Below are positions 20,735-29,121 of a DNA stretch of 64,000 nt, one piece after another. Where the stretch lies: assembly GCF_000304335.1 (NCBI RefSeq), contig NZ_CAJF01000021.1, positions 1-64,000 on the forward strand, in the 5' to 3' direction. The stretch is from Microbacterium yannicii PS01 (GTDB lineage: Bacteria; Actinomycetota; Actinomycetes; Actinomycetales; Microbacteriaceae). The notes beneath the pieces are model-generated. The model was not told the origin of the DNA. It searched no databases and was given only the letters and a program-made list of their open reading frames with translations. Position 1 is the stretch's first letter. Each line of letters begins with the position of its first letter. Position numbers and translations under genes: made by a program.

Positions 20735-20915
20735 TACATGGGCCTGAGAGTTTCGCCGGGTGCGAGCACCCGGGTTTCACCGTCGGCGGATTCCCGCTGC
20801 GCGTGAATCGCTTTCCAGAGTCGGCCGTCCCGAACGGTACGCGTACCTGAGAGATTGGCGGGGAGGCTTGCTCCTTCGGTGCTCGGCGATGGTGCTGCCG
20901 AGGCTCTCCCGCCCG
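20735..20915 (-). ncRNA. Tandem glycine riboswitch (two aptamers)
   Basis: Read on the minus strand, aptamer 1 (about 20915-20841) begins GGGAGAGCCTCGG, carries the conserved CACCGAAGGAGCAAGCC core and closes with ATCTCTCAGG. Aptamer 2 (about 20835-20735) begins GACTCTGG, carries CCGACGGTGAAACC and closes with ACTCTCAGGCCC. The short inter-aptamer linker and position immediately upstream of gcvT are those of the gcvT-motif glycine riboswitch, which usually activates glycine cleavage when glycine is abundant. Confidence 0.95.
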
Positions 20916-20964
20916 GGTCGTTGGCCGGTATTGACTTGCGCAGTCAGCATACCGGTCGGGCCCG

Positions 20965-22137
20965 TCATCCGATGCAGCGGCCCGATGACACGGCGGTGTT
21001 CAGCGCAGGAGCCCGCGCCACGACAGGCTCCAGCTCCACCGTCATCATCGCGTAGCCCAGTTCGGGGTCGCTCTCACCGCGCGCGAAAACCACCCCCGCG
21101 ACTTCTCCGTCGCCGGTCAGCAGCGGTCCTCCGGAGTTGCCAGGGCGCACGGGTGACTGGAGGGAGTAGATGGCGCGCGGGGTCCAGTTCTCGTCGTAGA
21201 TGTCAGGCACGGGCGGGGTTCCCGACGAGAGCACCGTCGCCGGCTCCGCCCTGAATGGGCCGCCGAGGGGGTAGCCCTGCACGACGGCGGCAGCGCCCGG
21301 CTCCAGTTCGGGCACGGTGGGCAGGGCCGCCACGCCGAGGCCGTCGACCGCGATCACGGCGAGGTCGTCCACGGGATCGAAGTACACGATGCGCCCCTCG
21401 CGTGCCCCGACACCCGGCAGCTCGACGACGGGCGTCTCCACTCCTGCCACGACGTGGGCGTTGGTGACGACACGGTCGGGCGCGATGACGAACCCGCTGC
21501 CGGTCGCGCTGCGCCCGCACGCGTAGGCCGTGCCCGAGACGCGGGCGACGGATGCGGCTGCCTGAGCCAGCTCGGGATCGTCGAGTGCCACCGGAGCGGC
21601 CGGCTCGGCGGGCTCCGGCGTCAGCAGCTCGCCGAGCTGCGGCAATCCATCGTCGACGACGACGCCGCCGAGCTCGGCGAGCGCCCTCTCGACCGGATCG
21701 GGGGTGATGGCCCTGAGCCCGGACAGCACCTGCGACGAGGCGACCGCGGAAGAGATGCCGGGGAGCCCGGCAGTGGCGATCGGCGGAGTGACGAGCACGA
21801 GGGCGAGCGCGGCGACGACCACCGAGGCGACGCCGCCGAGGAGGCGCTCGACCCAGCGCAGCTTCAGCCGGTCGGCACCGGAGCGCAGTGCCGCGCCGAT
21901 CGCCGAGCCGAGGAAAGCGCCGAGCACGAGCAGACCGAGCACCGTGGCGATGACGGCCAGCACGCGGTACTGCCGTGACGGGACGGCGTCGTTGACGATC
22001 GGGGCGAGCCAGTGCGCGGCGAGCGCACCGGCAACCAGACCGGCCAGCGTTCCGATGCTCGCGAAGAACCCCCGGCGAATGCCCGAGACGAGGGCGAGGG
22101 CCAGAAGAAGGATGATGAGCACGTCGACGACGATCAT
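20965..22137 (-). CDS. marP: MarP-like membrane-anchored serine protease
   Basis: 390 residues. The first ~125 form a CvpA-like membrane domain of four hydrophobic segments. A linker leads to a trypsin-like periplasmic domain with the triad His228 (VVTNAHVV), Asp258 (VDDLAVI) and Ser335 (RPGNSGGPLL). Cys207 and Cys388 are spaced like the disulfide known in mycobacterial MarP, which protects against acid and oxidative stress. The ATG at 22137 has GGAAGGAGA just upstream and directly begins the first helix. Upstream of, and co-oriented with, the gcv riboswitch. Confidence 0.9.
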   Translation of the reverse strand: MIVVDVLIILLLALALVSGIRRGFFASIGTLAGLVAGALAAHWLAPIVNDAVPSRQYRVLAVIATVLGLLVLGAFLGSAIGAALRSGADRLKLRWVERLLGGVASVVVAALALVLVTPPIATAGLPGISSAVASSQVLSGLRAITPDPVERALAELGGVVVDDGLPQLGELLTPEPAEPAAPVALDDPELAQAAASVARVSGTAYACGRSATGSGFVIAPDRVVTNAHVVAGVETPVVELPGVGAREGRIVYFDPVDDLAVIAVDGLGVAALPTVPELEPGAAAVVQGYPLGGPFRAEPATVLSSGTPPVPDIYDENWTPRAIYSLQSPVRPGNSGGPLLTGDGEVAGVVFARGESDPELGYAMMTVELEPVVARAPALNTAVSSGRCIG

Positions 22138-22214
22138 GCGCTCTCCTTCCCGCTCCCCCGGCAAGGCTACGCATTCCGGCTGAGAACCGACCGCGACGTG
22201 CCGCGAACGCCGGT

Positions 22215-22243
22215 TTGGCTTCTGGTCACTATGACACTATGAT
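22215..22243 (+). promoter_or_regulatory. Promoter of the nrtR-nad operon
   Basis: -35 TTGGCT (22215-22220) and -10 TATGAT (22238-22243) with a 17-bp spacer. The expected transcription start near 22250 leaves a leader of about 16 nt before the ATG at 22266. An NrtR-like operator fills the spacer and a second overlaps the start codon. Confidence 0.65.
22225..22235. promoter_or_regulatory. Candidate NrtR operator 1
   Basis: GTCACTATGAC: palindromic GTCA and TGAC arms around CTA, located in the promoter spacer. The same arm pattern recurs 35 bp downstream and agrees with the GTCA/TGAC-type half sites known for NrtR repressors. Confidence 0.6.
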
Positions 22244-22259
22244 CGGAGTGAGAGTTAGA

Positions 22260-22270
22260 GTCATCATGAC
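22260..22270. promoter_or_regulatory. Candidate NrtR operator 2
   Basis: GTCATCATGAC: the same GTCA-N3-TGAC palindrome, centred 35 bp after operator 1 and overlapping the nrtR start codon at 22266. The pair spaced by about three and a half helical turns suggests cooperative or roadblock repression. Confidence 0.6.
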
Positions 22271-22976
22271 AAGAACAACATCCCCATCCCCGCAGCCCGC
22301 CACCGCAGACGCCACCCGCGTGGCCGTGTCGACGGTCATCTTCACGCTCGGACGCCTTCCCGACAGTGACGAGATCGGCGTCGTCCTGCCGCTCGTCCTT
22401 CGCACCCGTGATCCGCACGAAGGTCAGTGGGCGCTCCCCGGCGGGTGGCTCGACGTCACCGAGAGCCTCGAGGCGACCGCCTCGCGCACCCTCGCCGAGA
22501 CGAGCGGACTGGCGCCGAGCTATCTTGAGCAGCTCTACGCCTTCGGCGCGGTGGACCGCTCCCCCACCCGAGTCGTCTCGATCGTGTACTGGGCGCTGAT
22601 CCGCGGGGACGAGATCCCCGACCACAGCGTCGAGAACGTCCGGTGGTTCGACGCCGCCGCCCTGCCGCAGCTCGCGTTCGACCACAACGAGATCGTCGAA
22701 TACGCACTCTGGCGACTGCGAAACAAGGTCGGCTACAGCCGCATCGCGCACGGACTCCTTCCCGGCGAGTTCACGCTCGCCGAGCTCCGCGAGGTGTACG
22801 AGGCGATCCTCTCCCGCCGCCTCGACCCTGCGAACTTTCGCCGCCAGGTCGAGAACTCGGGAACCCTCATCCCCACCGACCGCTTCCGCACCGGAAGCCA
22901 CCGCCCCGCGCGGCTCTACCGCTACAACCAGGACGTCGAGCTCTCGGACCGCGGTCCGCTCGGCGCCCGCACCTGA
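22266..22976 (+). CDS. nrtR: NrtR-type Nudix transcriptional regulator of NAD metabolism
   Basis: 236 residues: an N-terminal Nudix domain and a C-terminal winged-helix DNA-binding region (about 145-220, with RIAHGLLPGEFTLAELREVY). The Nudix box runs GWLDVTESLEATASRTLAE, where two catalytic Glu positions are Thr, as expected for an ADP-ribose sensor with little hydrolase activity. NrtR normally represses NAD synthesis genes and is released by ADP-ribose or related NAD metabolites. It heads the nad genes and has two operator-like palindromes at its own promoter, implying autoregulation. An ATG at 22239 lies inside the -10 box and is unlikely. Confidence 0.87.
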   Translation: MTRTTSPSPQPATADATRVAVSTVIFTLGRLPDSDEIGVVLPLVLRTRDPHEGQWALPGGWLDVTESLEATASRTLAETSGLAPSYLEQLYAFGAVDRSPTRVVSIVYWALIRGDEIPDHSVENVRWFDAAALPQLAFDHNEIVEYALWRLRNKVGYSRIAHGLLPGEFTLAELREVYEAILSRRLDPANFRRQVENSGTLIPTDRFRTGSHRPARLYRYNQDVELSDRGPLGART

Positions 22977-22997
22977 CACCCGAACGGAGCGCCCGAC

Positions 22998-24380
22998 ATG
23001 CCCGCCGTCAACATCACCCTCCAGCCTCAGCCCGGCCCCGCGCAGCGGACTCGCGGCGACGCCTCGGTCGACCACGCCATCCAGGCGATCGTCGCCGGAG
23101 CATCGATCGCCGAGACCTGCAACACCGACCTGGCCGCTGGCCCCTGGGACTTCGACGCCCGCCCCGGCTACGGTCCCGGGTCGTCCATGGGCGACGTCAT
23201 CCCCACCGGCGCGCCCCGGCAGGGCGAGCTCCCGCGCGAGTACCGGGACGCGTCCGAGCCCGACCTCGACCGGCGCATCCGCGCCGCGAAAGCGACCCTG
23301 GGCGACCGTGTCGTGGTGCTCGGCCACTTCTATCAGCGCGAAGAGGTCGTGACCCACGCCGACTATGTCGGGGACTCCTTCCAGCTCGCCAACGCCGCCC
23401 TCGAGCACCCCGACGCCGAGGCGATCGTGTTCTGCGGCGTGCACTTCATGGCCGAGACCGCCGACCTGCTCTCACGCCCCGAGCAGGCGGTCATCCTGCC
23501 CAATCTCGCCGCCGGCTGCTCGATGGCCGACATGGCCGACATCGACCAGGTCGAGGAGTGCTGGGAGCAGCTCGCCGAGGTGTACGGCGACATGGATGAG
23601 AAGGATGCCGACGGCCGTGTTCCGGTGATCCCCGTCACGTACATGAACTCGTCCGCTGCGATCAAGGGCTTCGTCGGCCGCCACGGCGGAATCGTCTGCA
23701 CGTCGTCGAACGCGCGCACGGTGCTCGAGTGGGCCTTCGAGCGCGGCCGCCGCGTGCTCTTCTTCCCCGACCAGCACCTGGGCCGCAACACCGCCAAGGC
23801 GATGGGTGTGCCTCTCGGGCAGATGCCGATGTGGAATCCGCGCAAGCCGCTGGGCGGGGCATCCGTCGCGCAGCTCGACGACGCGCGCGTGATCCTGTGG
23901 CATGGCTTCTGTTCGGTGCACCGCCGCTTCACCGTCGACCAGATCGAGAAGGCGCGCGCCGAGCACCCCGGTGTGCGCGTGATCGTGCACCCCGAGTGCC
24001 CCATGGAGGTCGTGGACGCGGCCGACGAGGCCGGGTCGACCGACTACATCCGCAAGGCCATCGCCGGCGCCGCCGAGCCGACGACGTTCGCGATCGGAAC
24101 CGAGGTGAACCTCGTGCAGCGCCTCGCGGCGCAGTACCCCCAGCACGAGATCTTCTGCCTCGACCCGGTCGTGTGCCCGTGCTCGACGATGTACCGCATC
24201 CACCCCGGGTACCTCGCGTGGGTGCTCGAGGGTCTCGTCGCCGGCCAGGTGCTCAACCGCATCACGGTGCCGCAGGACGTCGCCGAACCCGCACGCGTCG
24301 CCCTCGAGCGGATGCTGGCGGCCAAGCCCCCGGCGGCGGTCCCGTCGAACGCGATGCCCGTCGTCGCGGATGCGTCATGA
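22998..24380 (+). CDS. nadA: Quinolinate synthase A
   Basis: 460-residue [4Fe-4S] enzyme that condenses iminoaspartate with dihydroxyacetone phosphate to quinolinate. Recognisable motifs are VVVLGHFYQREEVV, FCGVHFMAETAD, HPECPMEVVDAAD and VCPCSTMYRIHP, which supply the cluster cysteines. The N-terminal ~90 residues are an extension common in actinobacterial NadA. RBS CGGAGCG precedes the ATG, which lies 21 nt after nrtR. The stop overlaps the nadB start (ATGA). Confidence 0.95.
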   Translation: MPAVNITLQPQPGPAQRTRGDASVDHAIQAIVAGASIAETCNTDLAAGPWDFDARPGYGPGSSMGDVIPTGAPRQGELPREYRDASEPDLDRRIRAAKATLGDRVVVLGHFYQREEVVTHADYVGDSFQLANAALEHPDAEAIVFCGVHFMAETADLLSRPEQAVILPNLAAGCSMADMADIDQVEECWEQLAEVYGDMDEKDADGRVPVIPVTYMNSSAAIKGFVGRHGGIVCTSSNARTVLEWAFERGRRVLFFPDQHLGRNTAKAMGVPLGQMPMWNPRKPLGGASVAQLDDARVILWHGFCSVHRRFTVDQIEKARAEHPGVRVIVHPECPMEVVDAADEAGSTDYIRKAIAGAAEPTTFAIGTEVNLVQRLAAQYPQHEIFCLDPVVCPCSTMYRIHPGYLAWVLEGLVAGQVLNRITVPQDVAEPARVALERMLAAKPPAAVPSNAMPVVADAS

Positions 24381-26068
24381 CCCGCGCCATCGTCGTCGGC
24401 AGCGGCATCGCCGGGCTCACCGTCGCTCTGCATGCCGTGGAGCTCGGCTGCCGCGTCACCCTGGTGACCAAGGACGTGCTCGAGCACGCGAACACCCGCT
24501 ACGCCCAAGGCGGGATCGCGGGCGTCATGTTCGACGACGACCGCGCCGAGGATCACATCAGCGACACGCTCGTCGCCGGGGCCGGGCTGAGCGATCCGCG
24601 GGCGGTGCGGGTTCTCGTGGAAGAGGGCCCCGCCCGCATCCGGGAGCTGATCGCGCTCGGCGTCGCGTTCGACCTCGACGTCGAGGGTGCTTTCGTCAAG
24701 GGCCTCGAGGCTGCGCACTCCTACCCGCGCATCCTCCACGCCGGCGGAGACGCCACCGGAACAGCGATCGAGAAGGCGCTCGTGGCCCGTCTGCGCGGGA
24801 GCGACGTCGATGTGATCGAGCACGCGTTCCTCGTCGACCTCATCGTCGGTGACGGTCGCGTGAAGGGTGTGCAGCTCCTCGTCGGCGAGACGGCGGACCA
24901 GGCTGGGGATCGGCTCGTGGTCGAGGCCGACGCCGTCGTGCTCGCCACCGGAGGAGCGGGCGAGCTGTACGCGCACTCGACGAATCCTGTCGTCGCGACC
25001 GGCGACGGCATCGCGGCCGCGCTGCGCGCCGGCGCCGCGGTAACAGACCTCGAGTTCTTCCAATTCCACCCCACGGTCCTCCCCGGCACGGCTGACGCCG
25101 CCGGCGCGTCCGTGGGTGAGGCGTTCCTGGTCTCGGAGGCGGTGCGCGGCGAAGGGGCGACGCTCGTCGACGAGCACGGCCGCCGGTTCGCATTCGATGC
25201 GCACCCCGACGGCGAACTCGCCCCGCGGGACGTCGTCGCGCGCGCCATCGCCCGCCAGATGCAGGCGCAGGACGGACGCCCGGTGCTGCTCGATGCCACG
25301 AGCCTGCCGGGAACGGATGCCGCAGCCCGGGCCGCGTTCCTGGCACGGCGCTTCCCGACCATCGACCGCGCGGTGCGCGAGCGCGGCCTCGACTTGGCGC
25401 GCGAGCCCATCCCCGTCACTCCGGCGGCGCACTACCTGATGGGAGGGGTGTCGACCGATCTGCACGGCCGCACCTCGCTCCCCGGCCTGTACGCGGTCGG
25501 CGAGGTGGCCCGAACCGGCGTCCACGGTGCCAATCGGCTCGCCTCGAACTCGCTGCTGGAGGGGGCCGTCTTCGGGGCGCGCGCGGGCGACGCCATCCCA
25601 GCGGACGCGGCATCCGGAAGCTGGCCCGCCGCCGTCGAACCGCGACCTGAGGGAAGCGTTCTTCGCGAAGCTCCGCGTCCGTCCGTCGGCGCCTCGCGCG
25701 ACGCTCCACCGTTCACGCGTCGCGCGCTGCAACAGCTCATGTGGGAGCACGCGGGTCTCGTGCGCGACGCCGACGGCCTCGGGCACGCGGCATCCGTCCT
25801 CGCCGGCTGGGGTGCGCGATCCCGGACTCCGGTCAGCGAGCACGAGCACGAGAACGAGAACCTGCTGCTGGTCGCGCAGCGCCTGGTGGCCTCAGCGCTC
25901 GAGCGTCGAGAGTCGGTCGGCGCCCACTACCGCAGCGACGCATCAACGTACGCAACTCCTGAACAAGCGGCCACAAGGGTGCTGCAGCCGGACGGGCCCG
26001 GCCTCCCGGCGGCGGATCTCAGGAGTTGTGCACAGCCATCCGCGGAGAGGGAGGCCGTCGCATGCTGA
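24377..26068 (+). CDS. nadB: L-aspartate oxidase
   Basis: 563-residue FAD enzyme that oxidises L-aspartate to iminoaspartate for NadA. The dinucleotide-binding GSGIAGL lies at residues 8-14; NTRYAQGGIAGVM (about 43-55) and GVHGANRLASNSLLEG match the succinate dehydrogenase/aspartate oxidase flavoprotein family. Translation is coupled to nadA by an ATGA overlap and to nadC by a 7-nt overlap. Confidence 0.95.
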   Translation: MTRAIVVGSGIAGLTVALHAVELGCRVTLVTKDVLEHANTRYAQGGIAGVMFDDDRAEDHISDTLVAGAGLSDPRAVRVLVEEGPARIRELIALGVAFDLDVEGAFVKGLEAAHSYPRILHAGGDATGTAIEKALVARLRGSDVDVIEHAFLVDLIVGDGRVKGVQLLVGETADQAGDRLVVEADAVVLATGGAGELYAHSTNPVVATGDGIAAALRAGAAVTDLEFFQFHPTVLPGTADAAGASVGEAFLVSEAVRGEGATLVDEHGRRFAFDAHPDGELAPRDVVARAIARQMQAQDGRPVLLDATSLPGTDAAARAAFLARRFPTIDRAVRERGLDLAREPIPVTPAAHYLMGGVSTDLHGRTSLPGLYAVGEVARTGVHGANRLASNSLLEGAVFGARAGDAIPADAASGSWPAAVEPRPEGSVLREAPRPSVGASRDAPPFTRRALQQLMWEHAGLVRDADGLGHAASVLAGWGARSRTPVSEHEHENENLLLVAQRLVASALERRESVGAHYRSDASTYATPEQAATRVLQPDGPGLPAADLRSCAQPSAEREAVAC

Positions 26069-26928
26069 ACCGCGCCACGATCGACCGCGTCGTCGCGGCG
26101 GCGCTCGAAGAGGACGCGCCGTGGGGCGACCTCACGAGCGAATACCTCATCCCGGAGAACGCGGTGGCACGAGCCGACCTCGTCGCCCGCGAGCGGGGGG
26201 TGTTCAGCGGAGGCGAGGTGTTCGCCGCGGCGTTCCGGCTGACCGACCCGCGCATCGAGGTCGAGCTGGTCGTCGAGGACGGCGAATGGTTCGAGCCTGG
26301 AGCCGTGCTCGCCGTCGTGAGCGGGCCGGCGCGCGGCGTGCTCACGGCCGAACGGATCGGCCTGAACTTCGCGCAGCGCATGTCGGGCATCGCGACGCTG
26401 ACCGGCGCCTACGTCGCCGAGGTCGCGCATACGCGCGCCCGCATCGCCGACACCCGGAAGACGACGCCCGGTCTGCGGGCGTTCGAGCGCAAGGCCGTGA
26501 GGGACGGCGGCGGTCGCAACCACCGGCATTCGCTGTCGGACGCCGTCATGGCCAAGGACAACCACCTCGCAGTCCTCACGCAGAAGGGCGCGTCGGTCAC
26601 CGCCGCGCTCCTGGCCGCCAAGGATCGTCTTCCCCACACCGCCCATCTCGAGGTCGAGGTCGACCGACTGGACCAGATCGAGCCGGTGCTCGCCGCGGGA
26701 ATCGGCACCATCATGCTCGACAACTTCTCGCTCGACGACCTCCGCACCGGTGTCGCGCAGGTCGCCGGTCGTGCGACGGTCGAGGCATCCGGCGGCGTGT
26801 CGCTCGAGACGGTGGGCGCGATCGCCGAGACCGGCGTCGACGTCGTCTCGGTCGGGGCCCTCACCCATTCGGCGCGCGCCCTGGATCTCGGCCTCGACCT
26901 CCGCATCGACGTGGGCGATCACAGCTGA
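26062..26928 (+). CDS. nadC: Nicotinate-nucleotide pyrophosphorylase (carboxylating)
   Basis: 288-residue quinolinate phosphoribosyltransferase making nicotinate mononucleotide. Motifs include EEDAPWGDLTSEYL near the N-terminus, ADTRKTTPGLRAFERKAVRDGGGRNHR-type substrate loop (about 130-155) and the C-terminal VEASGGVSLETV/SVGALTHSA barrel strands. The ATG at 26062 overlaps the end of nadB by 7 nt and has GAGAGGGAGG upstream; an ATG 12 codons earlier lies deeper in nadB and is less likely. Confidence 0.95.
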   Translation: MLNRATIDRVVAAALEEDAPWGDLTSEYLIPENAVARADLVARERGVFSGGEVFAAAFRLTDPRIEVELVVEDGEWFEPGAVLAVVSGPARGVLTAERIGLNFAQRMSGIATLTGAYVAEVAHTRARIADTRKTTPGLRAFERKAVRDGGGRNHRHSLSDAVMAKDNHLAVLTQKGASVTAALLAAKDRLPHTAHLEVEVDRLDQIEPVLAAGIGTIMLDNFSLDDLRTGVAQVAGRATVEASGGVSLETVGAIAETGVDVVSVGALTHSARALDLGLDLRIDVGDHS

Positions 26929-26943
26929 CGACGGATCGACGAC

Positions 26944-28095
26944 ATGAGCATGCTGTACCTCGACAACGCAGCCACCACGCCCGTGCGCCCGGAGGTGCTC
27001 GAGGCGATGACCCCGTACCTCACCCGATGGTTCGGCAACCCGTCGAGCCACCACACCGTCGGCGAGGCGGCGGCGGACGCGCTCGATGACGTGCGGGCGC
27101 GGGTCGCGCGGGCGCTCGGCATGCGTGCGGGCGACATCGTCTTCACGTCCGGCGGGACGGAGGCGAACAACCTCGCCGTCAAGGGCATCGCGCTGGCGGC
27201 CCTGCAGCAGCGCGGTGCCCGTCACATCGTGACGACCCCGATCGAGCACGAATCCGTGCTCGAGTCGGCGGACTACCTCGCCCGACTGCACGGCTTCGAG
27301 GTGACGCGGGTTCCGGTCGACGAGCACGGGCGGGTCTCCGCGGACGCGGTCGCCGCCGCCCTACGGGACGACACCGCGCTGGTGAGCGTCGGGTATGCGA
27401 ACAACGAGGTCGGGACGGTGCAGGATGCCGCGGCCCTCGCCGCCTCCGCCCACGAGCAGCGCGTTCCGCTGCACCTCGACGGCGTGCAGGCCGCCGGGTG
27501 GCTACCGCTCTCGTCGCGTGATCTCGGCTTCGACGCCGTCTCGCTCGCCGGCCACAAGCTCGGGGCCCCGAAGGGCACCGGCGTGCTCGCCGTGCGCGGG
27601 CGCGTGCCGCTCGAGCCTCTGATGCACGGTGGCGGACAGGAGCGGGGGCGCCGCAGCGGCACGGAGGACGTCGCGGGAGCGGTGGGCTTCGCGGTCGCGC
27701 TCGAACTGGCCGAGGCCGAACGGGCCGCGTCGTCGGTTCGCGTGTCGGCGCTGCGCGACAGCTTCATCGCCCGTGTGCTGGCGACGGTGCCGGCGGCGAC
27801 GCTCACCGGCCATCCTGTGCATCGGCTTCCCGGAACGGCGAGCTTCACCTTCGCCGGCACCAGCGGTGAGGCGGTGCTCCTCGAACTGGAGCGACGCGGG
27901 ATCGTGTCGTCGAGCGGGTCGGCGTGCGCTGCCGGCAGCGACGAGCCGTCGCACGTGCTGACGGCCATGGGCATCTCGCGCGAGGTCGCGCAGACCGCCG
28001 TGCGCTTCACCTTCTCGCACGGGATGAGCGGACCGCTGGACGCCGTCGCCGACGCGGTCGCCGCATCCGTCGCCGCCGTACAATCGGGCGGGTGA
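26944..28095 (+). CDS. Cysteine desulfurase (NifS/IscS-like)
   Basis: 383-residue PLP enzyme that removes sulfur from cysteine for Fe-S clusters. N-terminal YLDNAATTPVRPEV, the PLP lysine K205 in AGHKLGAPKGTG, and the persulfide-forming Cys328 in SSGSACAAGSDEPSHV are intact. Its position in the NAD operon, as in Bacillus where a nifS gene sits with nad genes, suggests it supplies the NadA cluster. The stop overlaps the next start (GTGA). Confidence 0.92.
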   Translation: MSMLYLDNAATTPVRPEVLEAMTPYLTRWFGNPSSHHTVGEAAADALDDVRARVARALGMRAGDIVFTSGGTEANNLAVKGIALAALQQRGARHIVTTPIEHESVLESADYLARLHGFEVTRVPVDEHGRVSADAVAAALRDDTALVSVGYANNEVGTVQDAAALAASAHEQRVPLHLDGVQAAGWLPLSSRDLGFDAVSLAGHKLGAPKGTGVLAVRGRVPLEPLMHGGGQERGRRSGTEDVAGAVGFAVALELAEAERAASSVRVSALRDSFIARVLATVPAATLTGHPVHRLPGTASFTFAGTSGEAVLLELERRGIVSSSGSACAAGSDEPSHVLTAMGISREVAQTAVRFTFSHGMSGPLDAVADAVAASVAAVQSGG

Positions 28096-29096
28096 CCTCG
28101 CCGAACGCGCCCGATCCTGACTCGTCCCGGGCGACGCCCGGAGAACCACCCGTGGTGACGGTCATCGTTCCGGGGTTCGACGTCGCGGCCTATGCCGTCG
28201 AGGCACTGGACTCGCTTCGCGCGCAGACGCTGCCGCGGTGGACGGCCGTGCTCGTCGATGACGCCTCGACCGATGCCACCGGCGAGATCTTCGACGCCGC
28301 GGCCGCCGCCGACCGGCGATTCCACGTCGTCCGCCACCCGGAGCGGCTCGGCCTGGGGGCGGCCCGCAACACCGGACTCGACCTGGTGCGCACGCCTTTC
28401 GTCGCCTTCCTGGACGCCGACGACCGCTACACCCCTCGCGCCCTCGAGCGTCTGGTCGGGACGGTCGCCGCGAGCGGCAGCGACGTGGCCCTCGGCGCCT
28501 ACGTGCGCCTGCGGCCCGATACCGCCGGCGGCTACACCGCGGGCGAGGTGCAGCCCTGGGTCGCCGCCGCCACCGCACCGGCACGGACCGGGACGACCCT
28601 TGCTCACCACCCCGAGGCATCCGGCAACATCGTCGCCTGGTCGAAGGTCAGCCGCATGGATCTGTGGCGGCGGGCCGGCCTGCGCTTCCCCGTCGGCAAG
28701 GCGTACGAGGACCAGATCGTCGCGCAGCAGCTGTACACCCGCGCCCGGTCGTTCGACGTGATCCCCGATGTGGTGGTGGAGTGGCGCGAGCGCGCCGACG
28801 GTTCGTCCATCACTCAGCACAGGAGCGAGCTGCCCGTGCTCCGCGACTATCTCGAGGCCCTCGGCGGCGGAATCGCGGTGCTCGATGCGGCGGGCGAGGC
28901 GCGGGCCGCGGCATCCCGCGTCCGTCTCATCCTCGCGATGGACCTTCCGCCGCTGATCGACCTCGCGAAGAATCACCCCGACGACGCCTACCGGCGCGCG
29001 CTCGGAGTCTTCGTGCGGGACGTGTCTTCCCGGGTCAACGGCGACGGACCGACGGGCCCCGCCGCGACGGCGCTGGCGGCCGCCCGCCTCTGGTGA
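28092..29096 (+). CDS. Family 2 glycosyltransferase
   Basis: 334 residues with the GT-A fold of family 2 transferases: VTVIVPGFDVAAYAVEALDS at the start, VDDASTDATGE nucleotide-sugar segment, and the metal-binding FLDADDRYTP (about residue 110). No transmembrane helices, so it probably acts at the cytoplasmic face. The GTG start overlaps the desulfurase stop in GTGA, so it belongs to the NAD operon by translation coupling although no metabolic link is evident. Acceptor and donor are unknown. Confidence 0.83.
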   Translation: MTSPNAPDPDSSRATPGEPPVVTVIVPGFDVAAYAVEALDSLRAQTLPRWTAVLVDDASTDATGEIFDAAAAADRRFHVVRHPERLGLGAARNTGLDLVRTPFVAFLDADDRYTPRALERLVGTVAASGSDVALGAYVRLRPDTAGGYTAGEVQPWVAAATAPARTGTTLAHHPEASGNIVAWSKVSRMDLWRRAGLRFPVGKAYEDQIVAQQLYTRARSFDVIPDVVVEWRERADGSSITQHRSELPVLRDYLEALGGGIAVLDAAGEARAAASRVRLILAMDLPPLIDLAKNHPDDAYRRALGVFVRDVSSRVNGDGPTGPAATALAAARLW

Positions 29097-29121
29097 GCGC
29101 CGCCCGGCGCGCCACAGGCAC

